Origin: Paraburkholderia aspalathi
GTDB lineage: Bacteria; Pseudomonadota; Gammaproteobacteria; Burkholderiales; Burkholderiaceae
Reading direction: 5' to 3'
Assembly (NCBI RefSeq): GCF_900116445.1
Contig: NZ_FPBH01000031.1
Coordinates: 1 to 64,000 of the forward strand
Length of the DNA: 64,000 nucleotides
Shown: piece after piece, positions 17,488 through 25,734 of the stretch
How the letters are laid out: each line of letters starts with the position of its first letter
Position numbering within the stretch: the first letter of the stretch is position 1
The notes under the pieces: generated by a model
The model's database searches: none
What the model was told of the DNA's origin: nothing
What the model saw: only the letters and a program-made list of their open reading frames with translations
Program-made: the position numbers and the translations under genes

Positions 17488-19620
17488 TCAGCCGTTATCG
17501 GGATTGATGTGTGTGTTACCGGCCTGAACCTTGATCTGCCCGTCGTCGATATGGATGACCGACGAACCCTTGTAGATTTCAATCGCATCAGCTGTCATGT
17601 GAATCTTCGTCCCCCCCTCCCCACCCACCTTGATCCACAACTCCTTCGCCTCGATCGTGTGCACCCCTGCAGGTGTCTGCTGCGTCGTATTCCCCTTCGT
17701 GACAGCGTCCTGCAGATTGCCGACTGACACGGTCGTAAAGTGGTCGCCCTTAGCCACGGCAATCGACCGATCGCCCTTCAGCACCTGGGTACTCTGGGCG
17801 TTTTCCACCACGGTATTCATGTCCTTCTGCGCATGCATGAAGAACTCCTGCGCGCCGTTCACGTCCGAGAAGCGCAACTCGTTCGAGCCGTCCCCTTTGT
17901 GCGTCTGACTTTTAAGGCCCATCGTCTGCCCGCTGCTGCCGTGGTACGGATTGCCTGACTCGCCATTGAACAGACGCCCAACGATGACGGGGTTATCCGG
18001 ATCGCCCTCGTTGAATGCCACGATCACTTCCTGCCCGATGCGAGGAATCGCCGAGCCGCCCCAACCTTCACCGGCCCACGGCTGCGACACACGGACCCAC
18101 ATCGAATCGGAACCATCCTGTTTACCGCGCCGGTCCCACATGAAGTGAAGCTTCACGCGGCTGCCGTCCGTGTAGATTTCTTCGCCCTTCGGGCCGACCA
18201 CAATCGCAGCCTGTGTGCCATGCATGTAGGGCTTGGGCGTGCGTCGCTCGGGACGGAACGGCACATCGAGCGGCAAGCACGTGAAGGTGTTGCGGTAGGG
18301 CATCTCGGCGTCATGCCGCGAGTAGTCGTTCACCGCCTGGTGCCGCACGTGCAGGATCACGAAATCCTTGTTGTAGGTGGATACCGGGTGGTTCACCAAC
18401 GTAAAGCGGCCAACCGTGGTCATGCGAGAGGCGTAGCCACTGCCAGTGAACTGGCGGGCCTGCGCCTCTTCGGCCTCCATCGCGTAGCGGGCGTAGCGCT
18501 CGCCGTCGTTGCCATGGTCATAGAGCGAGTGATACTCATACCGCTCCGTGCTGCCGATATTCGGATTCTTCAACGTGGCGGTTGGCACTTCGACGTGCAT
18601 CAACGGCGACGACGGCGCGTTGTAGTTGAAGTCCCGGAAAGTGACTTTCCCTACGCGGAAACTGAATGCTTCGTCCCAGCGGTCGATACCGTTCAACTCG
18701 CTGGCCGAGCTATCCGCGTAATAGGGAATCGTCTTCAGATTTTCGATCGGCGCAAACGTCGAATTCGAGTCGCCGATCACGAGCACGTGCTTGTCTTTTT
18801 CATAGCGGAAGGTCCAGAACAAGCCCTCCTGCTCCATCAGACGTGCGCAGAAGTTGTAGTACGACTCCTGGTACATCACCACATACTCGAGTTGCGGGCG
18901 CTCGCTCTGGATATGGAATTCGAAATCCGAAAATCCCAGCTCCTTGAAGATCGACGTCAGAATGTCCTGCGCGGTCTCGTTCTGGAAAATCCGGCAGTCC
19001 GACGAACGGGTGAGAAACCAGAACCACGGCACTACCGTCATTTCGTAACGGGTGACCGTGCCGGAATTGCCAACACGGCTGAACGATGCCGCATATCCAT
19101 GAAAATACCGGCGACTGCTGTCGGGAGACGCAACGGTCGTTGTCAGAATATTCGTATTGGCGCTCTGCGGATCCAGCGTAATCTTCACGCGCTGGCCGAC
19201 GATTTTTTCAACCTCGATATTATTCTGGTGGGATAGCAGATCGAGATGAATTTCCGGAAGCTGGCTGACGAATTCATCGGCAACCAGCGCACTGACCAGC
19301 AACACGTTGCCGCCAAGCGGCGACTCGATTTTGATAAAGCGGTTTTCCTGCGTCAGCTGGGGCTTTAAACCGGACGCACCGTTGATCGAATCGGCAATCG
19401 AGGCCGGCGTTCGCCCGAGCAATGACATGCCCGTCTGGGCAAGCTGCACAGCGCGCGCTGCCCCGCCCATCAAGCCCGCGCCGGGCACGCCGGCGAGCGA
19501 ACCCGCCTGACCGGCAAGGCCGGCGATCGAGCCGACATCACCCAGCACACCGCCCGCCGCAAGCGATCCGATGGGACTGCCACCGGCGCCGTTACCACTT
19601 CCAATTGATGCAAAACTCAT
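17488..19620 (-). CDS. vgrG: Type VI secretion tip protein VgrG (TssI)
   Basis: The 710-residue spike protein has the gp27-like part (about 90-430), the OB-fold gp5-like part (about 455-560; GEIYTDGSRVKLHFMWDRRG, WAGEGWGGSAIPRIGQEVIVAF) and a C-terminal beta-helix needle (about 590-710). Unusually, about 85 glycine/alanine-rich residues precede the standard start RFIKIESPLG. It opens the cassette with the Eag chaperone, Rhs toxin and immunity genes. No structural type VI genes (tssB, tssC, tssM and so on) are in the window, so the cassette relies on a machine encoded elsewhere. Confidence 0.95.
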   Translation of the reverse strand: MSFASIGSGNGAGGSPIGSLAAGGVLGDVGSIAGLAGQAGSLAGVPGAGLMGGAARAVQLAQTGMSLLGRTPASIADSINGASGLKPQLTQENRFIKIESPLGGNVLLVSALVADEFVSQLPEIHLDLLSHQNNIEVEKIVGQRVKITLDPQSANTNILTTTVASPDSSRRYFHGYAASFSRVGNSGTVTRYEMTVVPWFWFLTRSSDCRIFQNETAQDILTSIFKELGFSDFEFHIQSERPQLEYVVMYQESYYNFCARLMEQEGLFWTFRYEKDKHVLVIGDSNSTFAPIENLKTIPYYADSSASELNGIDRWDEAFSFRVGKVTFRDFNYNAPSSPLMHVEVPTATLKNPNIGSTERYEYHSLYDHGNDGERYARYAMEAEEAQARQFTGSGYASRMTTVGRFTLVNHPVSTYNKDFVILHVRHQAVNDYSRHDAEMPYRNTFTCLPLDVPFRPERRTPKPYMHGTQAAIVVGPKGEEIYTDGSRVKLHFMWDRRGKQDGSDSMWVRVSQPWAGEGWGGSAIPRIGQEVIVAFNEGDPDNPVIVGRLFNGESGNPYHGSSGQTMGLKSQTHKGDGSNELRFSDVNGAQEFFMHAQKDMNTVVENAQSTQVLKGDRSIAVAKGDHFTTVSVGNLQDAVTKGNTTQQTPAGVHTIEAKELWIKVGGEGGTKIHMTADAIEIYKGSSVIHIDDGQIKVQAGNTHINPDNG

Positions 19621-19937
19621 GATTTACCCCGCCAGGTTATTGGGGAGCCTTATCGCCAATAAAAGCGATACACAGGAGGTTTCTTTTCAGGAGTTAATCT
19701 GACACCGCATGACGGCGGTCACTATATCAAGGCCTTGTGAATTAACGAACGTAATGTCGCAATTTTTAACAATTTCATAATCAATTCACATTGGAGTCAC
19801 TATTGATTGTGCTATTGCCTGAATACTTGTGGGGATTTTAAGGGCGGTATCAGAAGGCGGTTTCCATAGCTGCGGCCAAAGGCAGAATCGTCTGCATCTG
19901 TTAGTGTTCGGTGACTTGGCACCTCGATGGAGTTCGT
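19621..19937. other. A+T-rich intergenic region with divergent promoters for vgrG and the BON gene
   Basis: This 317-bp stretch is clearly richer in A+T than the rest (for example around 19760-19830). It separates the leftward type VI cassette from the rightward BON-domain gene. I see no gene or terminator in it; it presumably holds the vgrG promoter. High A+T next to a toxin cassette fits silencing by an H-NS-like protein, which is inference. Confidence 0.4.
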
Positions 19938-20207
19938 ATGCGTAAATCCCGCCAGGCTGCGCACAGCGCAGGCATTATCGGCAGCTCGCGCCTGAGTGAT
20001 GGACAGGTTGCGGCTGAAGCCAGAACGCGGCTAGCGTGGGACGCCGCGGTGCCTAAAGACGCGATAAAAGTAAAGGTCTCCCACGGCCGCATCACGCTGC
20101 AGGGCGAACTTCACCGTGAGCAGCAAAGAACCGCCGCACTCGAAGATGTCACCCGTCTGTTCGGTGTAACCGGCGTCTCGGACCGCACCACGATCAAAAA
20201 CGAATAA
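19938..20207 (+). CDS. BON-domain protein
   Basis: The 89-residue protein contains one BON domain (about residues 21-86: LSDGQVAAEARTRLAWDAAVPKDAIKVKVSHGRITLQGEL, then VTRLFGVTGVSDRTTI). BON domains are thought to bind membranes or phospholipids and are common in OsmY-like stress proteins. There is no signal peptide, so it is likely cytoplasmic or membrane-associated. The ATG at 19938 has GGAG seven to eight bases upstream. It ends two bases before the stop codon of the convergent acetate kinase gene. Confidence 0.75.
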   Translation: MRKSRQAAHSAGIIGSSRLSDGQVAAEARTRLAWDAAVPKDAIKVKVSHGRITLQGELHREQQRTAALEDVTRLFGVTGVSDRTTIKNE

Positions 20208-20209
20208 CC

Positions 20210-21382
20210 TCAGCCGGAACCGGCCTGCAACAGCCTCCGGCAATGCCTCGCAATCTGCTTCTCCTCCTCGGTATGAATGGCCCTCACCCTCCCCGCTGAA
20301 TCCCCTTCGGATAGCCCCAAAAACGCAAGCCCCGCGCACACCCGCTTACGAATCTCCTCACTGTGCTCACCGATTCCACCCGTGAACACCAGCAAATCGA
20401 TCCCGCCTAACAAAGCTGCATAGGCGCCAACCGTCTTGCGCACGGCCGTAGCAAACGCATCCAGCGCCAGCAATGCATTCACTTCGCCCGCCGCGGCGCG
20501 CTTTTCAAGCGCCTGCATATCGCTCTCGCCATCGGCGTAACCGGCGAGACCGCTCTGACGATTCAACAGCGTCTCCAGCGCATCGGCATCGAGCTTCTCT
20601 ACGCGCATCAGATACAGCAGCACACCCGGATCGAGGTCGCCGCTGCGCGTGCCCATCGGCACGCCACCGGTCGGCGTGAGACCCATCGACGTATCGACGG
20701 ATTTGCCGTCCTGCAAGGCACATAAACTCGACCCATTGCCCAAATGGGCGAACACCGCTCGCGGCGGCAAATCAGCGCCGAGCCGAGTCACCAACGATTC
20801 ATACGACAGCCCGTGAAAGCCGTAGCGAATCACGCCCGCCTCCGCGTAACGGCGCGGCAACGCAAGCTGTGCCGCACGCGCCGGCAGTGTGGAATGAAAC
20901 GCCGTATCGAAGCAGGCGAAATGCTCCGCGTCGCCGAAAATCTTCGTTGCCTCGTCGATCAATGCCAGCGCCGGTGGAATGTGCAAGGGCGCAAAGTGCA
21001 CAGCGTCCTGCAAGCGCTGCCGGACTTCAGGTGTCAAGCGTTGATGCGTTCGCAGATGCGGCCCGCCATGCACCACGCGATGCCCCACCGCAGCGGGACG
21101 CCCGTGCTTCTGTTCAGCAAGAACGCGCGCGAGCTTCTGCAACGCGTCGGTCTGCGACTCCAGCACATCCTTCTCCTGCACCAGCACGCGACCGTCAGGC
21201 GACTTGATACGCAAGCTTCCGTCGCCGCGCCCAATACCTTCAGCACTCCCTTCCAGCAACAATGTTTCATCGCCGCCAGCGTGCGCGGAGCGCGTAAACA
21301 GCCCGAATTTCAGCGACGACGAACCGCTGTTCAACACCAGAATCGTCGGAGCCGGGTCGTCGGTCTTCTCATGAGTCGCCAT
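20210..21382 (-). CDS. ackA: Acetate kinase
   Basis: The 390-residue enzyme of the acetate/sugar kinase fold transfers phosphate between acetyl phosphate and ADP. Visible motifs are the N-terminal LVLNSGSSSLKFGLF (first ASKHA signature), the RVVHGGPHL active-site histidine region, GFHGLSYESLV, HLGNGSSLCAL and VFTGGIGEHSEEIRKRVC. It lies 12 bp after the phosphoketolase gene on the same strand. The operon would turn acetyl phosphate from phosphoketolase into acetate and ATP. No pta gene is adjacent. Confidence 0.95.
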   Translation of the reverse strand: MATHEKTDDPAPTILVLNSGSSSLKFGLFTRSAHAGGDETLLLEGSAEGIGRGDGSLRIKSPDGRVLVQEKDVLESQTDALQKLARVLAEQKHGRPAAVGHRVVHGGPHLRTHQRLTPEVRQRLQDAVHFAPLHIPPALALIDEATKIFGDAEHFACFDTAFHSTLPARAAQLALPRRYAEAGVIRYGFHGLSYESLVTRLGADLPPRAVFAHLGNGSSLCALQDGKSVDTSMGLTPTGGVPMGTRSGDLDPGVLLYLMRVEKLDADALETLLNRQSGLAGYADGESDMQALEKRAAAGEVNALLALDAFATAVRKTVGAYAALLGGIDLLVFTGGIGEHSEEIRKRVCAGLAFLGLSEGDSAGRVRAIHTEEEKQIARHCRRLLQAGSG

Positions 21383-21394
21383 GGCACGCTCCGC

Positions 21395-23788
21395 TCAGCC
21401 CTTCCACGTCCAGTTGCGGATCTCTTCCTTGTCGATGCCCTCGGCATGCGCATAAGCAAGATGCTCGATGATCTGCCCACGCAGCCACTCTTTCGCGTGG
21501 TCGCCAACGCCGCGCAGCGCCGGCACGCGATCGATCACGTCGATAGCCAACGAGAAACGGTCGACCTGATTGATGATCGCCAGCTCGAGCGGCGTATTGA
21601 TGTTGCCTTTCTCGTGGTAGCCATGCACATGCAGATTGCCGTGATTGGTGCGGTTGTACGTGAGCTTATGCACCAGCGACGCATACGAATGGAAGTTAAA
21701 AATCACCGGCGTGCTGGTGGTGAACAACGAATCGAAATCGCGATCAGACAGACCGTGTGGATGCGCATGTTCGGGCATCAGGCGAAACAGATCGACCACG
21801 TTGACAAAGCGGATCTTCAACTCGGGAAAGCGCTCCTTCAGAATCTGCACGGCGGCAAGCGCTTCCATGGTCGCGATGTCGCCCGCGCAGGCCATCACCA
21901 CGTCCGGCTCGACGCCCTGATCCGTCGACGCCCAATCCCAGATGCCGATGCCCTTGGTGCAATGCGTGACGGCCGAATCCATGTCGAGATACTGCAGATG
22001 CGGCTGCTTGTCGGCCACGATCACGTTGACGTAGTCACGCGAACGCAAACAATGATCGGCGACGCTCAGCAAACAGTTCGCGTCCGGCGGCAGATAAATA
22101 CGCACCACGTCCGGGCTCTTGTTGGTCACGACATCGAGAAACCCCGGGTCCTGGTGCGTGAAGCCATTGTGATCCTGACGCCATACCAGCGACGTGATCA
22201 GCAGGTTGATCGACGGCACCGGTTGCCGCCAGCCGAGATCGCGCTTCGCTTTCTCCAGCCACTTGGCGTGCTGGTTGAACATCGAATCGATCACGTGGAC
22301 GAACGCTTCATAGGTGGCGAACAGCCCATGGCGTCCGGTCAGCACGTAACCTTCGAACCAGCCTTCGAGCGTATGCTCGCTCAGCATCTCCATCACACGG
22401 CCGTCCACCGAGAGTTCACCGCCGTCAGCGTCGCTTGCCATGGTTTCGGCGAGCCAGGTTTTCTCGGATGCCTCGTAGATGGCCGTCAGCTTGTTGCTGG
22501 CGGTTTCGTCGGGGCCGAACACGCGGAAGTTCGTCATGTTGTTGCGCATCACGTCGCGCAGAAACGTGCCAAGCACCTCGGTAGGCGACGTGTACGAGCC
22601 GGCGGGCTTTTTCACCGCTACCGCGTAATCGCAAAACGCCGGCAGGTCGAGCGTTTTGCACAGCATGCCGCCATTCGCATGCGGATTGGCGCTGATGCGG
22701 CGCGTGCCTTCGGGCGCGAGTTCGCGCAGTTCTTCGACCAGACGCCCTGCTTTGTCGAACAAGGATTCCGGTTCATAACTGCGCAGCCAGCTCTCGACGA
22801 GCTTCAGGCTCTTGCTATTCGTGACCGGATCGAGCACCGGCACCTGGTGCGCGCGCCACGAGCCTTCTACCTGATGGCCGTCGACTTCCTTCGGCCCGGT
22901 CCAGCCTTTCGGCGAACGCAGCACGATCATCGGCCAGCGCGGGCGCGTCGCATCATTCGCTTCGCGTGCATGCTGCTGGATCGCGCGAATTTCGCCGACG
23001 CATTGTTCGAGCGTTGCGGCCATCTGTTGATGCATGGTGTCCGGATCGTCGCCTTCGACGAAATACGGCTTGTGGCCATAGCCGGTCAGCAAGGCTTCGA
23101 GTTCCTCGCGAGGAATGCGCGCGAGGATCGTCGGATTGGCGATCTTGTAGCCGTTCAGATGCAGAACCGGCAGCACCGCGCCATCGCGAATCGGGTTGAG
23201 GAATTTGTTCGAGTGCCATGAGGTGGCAAGCGGACCGGTTTCAGCCTCGCCGTCACCGATCATCACCGTGACAATCAGATCGGGGTTATCGAACGCAGCG
23301 CCGTAGCCGTGCGACAGGCTATAGCCGAGTTCACCGCCTTCGTGAATCGAACCCGGCGTTTCGGGCGTGCAATGCGAGCCGATGCCGCCGGGAAACGAAA
23401 ACTGGCGAAAGAAGCGCCGCATGCCGGCTTCGTCCTCACTGCGGTCGGGATAGATTTCCGAGTAATGGCCTTCGAGGTAGCAATGGGCCAGCGTGGCAGG
23501 CGCGCCGTGGCCCGGGCCGGCGATATAGATCACGTTCAGATCGAGCTTTTTGATCAGCCGGTTCAGATGCACCAGCAGGAAGCTTTGCCCTGGGTCCGAG
23601 CCCCAATGGCCCAGCAGACGATTCTTGATGTGTTCGGGTTTGAGCGGTTCACGCAACAGCGGGTTGTCGCGCAGGTAGATCATGCCGGCCGAGAGGTAGT
23701 TGCAGGCGCGCCAGTAGCGATCCATCTTGCGTAACGTTTCGGGCTCCAATGTTTTCGGCGGGGTCGGACGGGAGGTTGCTTCGGCCAT
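21395..23788 (-). CDS. xfp: Xylulose-5-phosphate/fructose-6-phosphate phosphoketolase
   Basis: The 797-residue enzyme depends on thiamine diphosphate. It cleaves xylulose 5-phosphate (and often fructose 6-phosphate) with phosphate to acetyl phosphate plus glyceraldehyde 3-phosphate (or erythrose 4-phosphate). Diagnostic segments are RACNYLSAGMIYLRDNPLLREPL, HWGSDPGQSFLLVHLNRLI, AGPGHGAPATLAHCYLEG, SFPGGIGSHCTPETPGSIHEGGELGYSLSHGYGAAFDNPDL, and MIGDGEAETGPLATSWHSNKFLNP with the GDG thiamine motif. It has the usual family length. It forms an operon with ackA, and a palindrome lies about 100 bp upstream of its ATG. Confidence 0.95.
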   Translation of the reverse strand: MAEATSRPTPPKTLEPETLRKMDRYWRACNYLSAGMIYLRDNPLLREPLKPEHIKNRLLGHWGSDPGQSFLLVHLNRLIKKLDLNVIYIAGPGHGAPATLAHCYLEGHYSEIYPDRSEDEAGMRRFFRQFSFPGGIGSHCTPETPGSIHEGGELGYSLSHGYGAAFDNPDLIVTVMIGDGEAETGPLATSWHSNKFLNPIRDGAVLPVLHLNGYKIANPTILARIPREELEALLTGYGHKPYFVEGDDPDTMHQQMAATLEQCVGEIRAIQQHAREANDATRPRWPMIVLRSPKGWTGPKEVDGHQVEGSWRAHQVPVLDPVTNSKSLKLVESWLRSYEPESLFDKAGRLVEELRELAPEGTRRISANPHANGGMLCKTLDLPAFCDYAVAVKKPAGSYTSPTEVLGTFLRDVMRNNMTNFRVFGPDETASNKLTAIYEASEKTWLAETMASDADGGELSVDGRVMEMLSEHTLEGWFEGYVLTGRHGLFATYEAFVHVIDSMFNQHAKWLEKAKRDLGWRQPVPSINLLITSLVWRQDHNGFTHQDPGFLDVVTNKSPDVVRIYLPPDANCLLSVADHCLRSRDYVNVIVADKQPHLQYLDMDSAVTHCTKGIGIWDWASTDQGVEPDVVMACAGDIATMEALAAVQILKERFPELKIRFVNVVDLFRLMPEHAHPHGLSDRDFDSLFTTSTPVIFNFHSYASLVHKLTYNRTNHGNLHVHGYHEKGNINTPLELAIINQVDRFSLAIDVIDRVPALRGVGDHAKEWLRGQIIEHLAYAHAEGIDKEEIRNWTWKG

Positions 23789-23888
23789 GGCGCCACTCCT
23801 TGAAAAGGACTGTCAGGCTGGTTAGCGGGTGCTGCTGCGATTGTTCGCGACGCGATCAGTGAAGGAAAACCGGCAATGACTGTCGCGT

Positions 23889-23904
23889 TGTCATGCGCAT
23901 GACA
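23889..23904. promoter_or_regulatory. Perfect 16-bp palindrome upstream of the phosphoketolase operon
   Basis: TGTCATGCGCATGACA is its own reverse complement and lies about 100 bp upstream of the phosphoketolase start, with partly matching CGTT and AACG flanks. It is a strong candidate operator for a dimeric regulator of the xfp-ackA operon. The rest of 23789-24161 shows no gene. Confidence 0.5.
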
Positions 23905-24161
23905 TAACGCAAGCGTAGGACAAAGGTCCGTTGTGCAAGGCTCTTGAGGGCGGGCCGGTGATCGTCAGGGGTGTGACAGGAAGCGCGCGTCATGGTTCGG
24001 CGCGATCGTCCAAAGCTTGATCTTGCGACACGTGTACGTCGCTTTCGTGTGGGCGCGGGAAGCGCCGATAGGGAGATGGCCGATCCGATTGCCGACCCGA
24101 ACGTTGGCTAGCGCCCGTTCGATTGTGTGTTCGTTCTTTCGCGGGTGTTCAGTTGCAGTCC

Positions 24162-24368
24162 TTACACCGGCTCTTTCTCTTTCCGCTGTGGTGGCTGGTA
24201 GCGCCATTTGCTGGCATTGGGATCGTTGCGCGTGTCGTCGCGTTCGCGTTGCTCGGCACGCGCTTCGTCGGCGCGGCCGAGTTCTGCGCGCCGGTCGCGC
24301 ACGGCGCCAGGCGAATCGGACTGACGTAACGGCGACGGCGAACGTCGCGGAGCAGGTACTGGTGACAT
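24162..24368 (-). CDS. Hypothetical 68-residue charged protein
   Basis: The ATG at 24368 follows AAAGGGAGG, an unusually strong ribosome binding site six to seven bases upstream, which argues for a real gene. The protein is very hydrophilic, rich in arginine, aspartate, glutamate and proline (for example RRAELGRADEARAEQRERDD), probably disordered and without membrane spans. It starts 32 bp after the 40-residue membrane peptide gene on the same strand. I do not recognise a family. Confidence 0.5.
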   Translation of the reverse strand: MSPVPAPRRSPSPLRQSDSPGAVRDRRAELGRADEARAEQRERDDTRNDPNASKWRYQPPQRKEKEPV

Positions 24369-24400
24369 GGTGCCTCCCTTTTTCGAGGATGTGGGACGAA

Positions 24401-24523
24401 TCAACGTTTCTTGCCAGTCCAACGGGGGTCCGGGCGGTGCAGGAGACGGAGCTGACGCAGGTACATCGAAGCGCCGACCATCAGCGCCATGCCTGCTACG
24501 ATGCCCCAGATTGCGGATGTCAT
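24401..24523 (-). CDS. 40-residue single-span membrane peptide
   Basis: An ATG at 24523 with AAGGAAAA upstream starts a peptide with one membrane span (about residues 4-20, AIWGIVAGMALMVGASM) and a basic C-terminal tail (LRLLHRPDPRWTGKKR). It resembles the tiny inner-membrane peptides common in Burkholderia and lies upstream of the 68-residue gene. Function is unknown. Confidence 0.5.
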   Translation of the reverse strand: MTSAIWGIVAGMALMVGASMYLRQLRLLHRPDPRWTGKKR

Positions 24524-24845
24524 GATTTTTCCTTGGCCCGCCGGCCGCACTGCGTTTGAGCGCCTGCGACGTGAAAGTGGGCATCCGATTGAGCGCGCGG
24601 CCGATTTTGAGGAAATCGGCTCACGACGCGCGCCAAGCAAGGATCATGCGCTCAATTGGCCGCCGTGTCTGTACGGTGTTGGACCGTTCGGCTGACAGGC
24701 CGTTGGCGCGGCAGAGGCTGCCGGTCTTGCGCCGGACTTTAAGTGAGCATTAAGTGAATGCGATTAAGCTCTTCATGCTAAATGCGCGACGGCGGGCCGC
24801 ATCTGGCGCGCTCTCTGCTGCTCGCCCTCTATCTGAACAGCCATC
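24524..24845. other. Intergenic region without a supported gene
   Basis: About 320 bp between divergent tiny genes. Around 24740-24770 there is a loose repeat of (A)TTAAGTGA-like words on an A+T-richer background, which may be promoter sequence. I see no open frame with a good start signal and no clear hairpin. Confidence 0.3.
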
Positions 24846-24971
24846 ATGTCGACTCCCAGCCGCCTCAAAGGGCCTCTGATTCTCCTTCTCACGCTTGTGC
24901 TGTTGTGCGCCGGCGTCGCCGTGCTGGTGGGCGTGTTCGGCTTGCTGGTCAAACTGCTGGGCCTTGGCTAG
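24846..24971 (+). CDS. 41-residue single-span membrane peptide
   Basis: The frame encodes a short basic start (MSTPSRLKG) followed by a continuous hydrophobic stretch (about residues 10-40, LILLLTLVLLCAGVAVLVGVFG). Composition fits a membrane peptide, and codon use at third positions is GC-rich as in real genes. The ribosome binding site is weak and I know no family. Confidence 0.35.
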   Translation: MSTPSRLKGPLILLLTLVLLCAGVAVLVGVFGLLVKLLGLG

Positions 24972-25014
24972 CAAGCCACTGAAGCCGCCGGGTGAGCGCT
25001 GAAAGGCAGAAAGT

Positions 25015-25719
25015 CTAGGCGCCCCCTACCGTCCCGCCGCTTAGAAGCATATCGACGTCGATATCAGCCAGCTCCCCAATCCGCTCGATGGTCACATCCG
25101 CGGGCGGATTGCTGGAAATCTCCTTGGGATCGAAGGCGTAGTGCCCCTGGCGAGGAAAAACCGTAGTCAGCGTCTCTCCCCAAGCCTTCTTCATGGCGGT
25201 CAAAATCCGTAATTTGTCGTCCACCATCACATAGTGCCGGGCCGGATAGCATTCCATCACCTGATCGAGCATCAGCTCCTTGTGGATGTAAATCAGAACC
25301 CGTCCCCCGACCTCTTCCCATAGGCCCGAGCGGGCGATCTTGCGCGGCTGGAACACTACATCGCCGTCGGACAGAATCACTGCAGGCCCCCACTGCGACA
25401 CATGTTTGATCGCATCCAATGCGCCCGGATACAGCCGGTTCGCAAACGGATAATCGATCAGAAACGCCGACATCAACAACAGGCGCGTGTCCCGAGGGTT
25501 CTCCAGTCGATACCGCTGCAACGCACCGAGGTAATCGGCGTAGCCAAGCTCTGCACGCAGCTCCTCGAAAATTTCCCAGTACCGCGCACAGTTCTGCTCG
25601 CCGAATTCCCGTTTCATCTGCGCGCGTAAATCCGCCAGCACATGATCGTTGTCCAGCAACGTGTTATCGCAATCGAATAGAAAGACGACGTCGTGAGGGG
25701 TGGTATTGGAGGCTGGCAT
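25015..25719 (-). CDS. HAD-family hydrolase
   Basis: The 234-residue protein carries the HAD motifs. Motif I is FLFDCDNTLLDND (about 13-25), with the nucleophile aspartate and acid/base aspartate of DxDxT. Motif II is VILSDGD (about 113-119), a lysine follows in YIHKELM, and motif IV is VMVDDKLRI (about 163-171). These proteins are mostly phosphatases; the helical cap suggests a small phosphorylated substrate. It starts 15 bp after the 6-phosphogluconate dehydrogenase gene, so it may act on a related sugar phosphate, but no substrate can be read from sequence. Confidence 0.8.
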   Translation of the reverse strand: MPASNTTPHDVVFLFDCDNTLLDNDHVLADLRAQMKREFGEQNCARYWEIFEELRAELGYADYLGALQRYRLENPRDTRLLLMSAFLIDYPFANRLYPGALDAIKHVSQWGPAVILSDGDVVFQPRKIARSGLWEEVGGRVLIYIHKELMLDQVMECYPARHYVMVDDKLRILTAMKKAWGETLTTVFPRQGHYAFDPKEISSNPPADVTIERIGELADIDVDMLLSGGTVGGA

Positions 25720-25734
25720 CGCGGCTCCCCTGAA

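Noticed and set aside
18145..19236. A 363-codon plus-strand frame inside vgrG
   Set aside because: It lies wholly antisense to conserved VgrG sequence and has no supported start signal.
20744..23221. A very long open frame on the plus strand opposite ackA and phosphoketolase
   Set aside because: It is an antisense shadow of two clearly identified enzymes, caused by GC-rich codon use; its translation shows no family features.
23965..24559. Several overlapping frames on both strands around 24.0-24.5 kb
   Set aside because: Only the two frames with clear ribosome binding sites (24162-24368 and 24401-24523) were kept; the others have atypical composition and no start signals.
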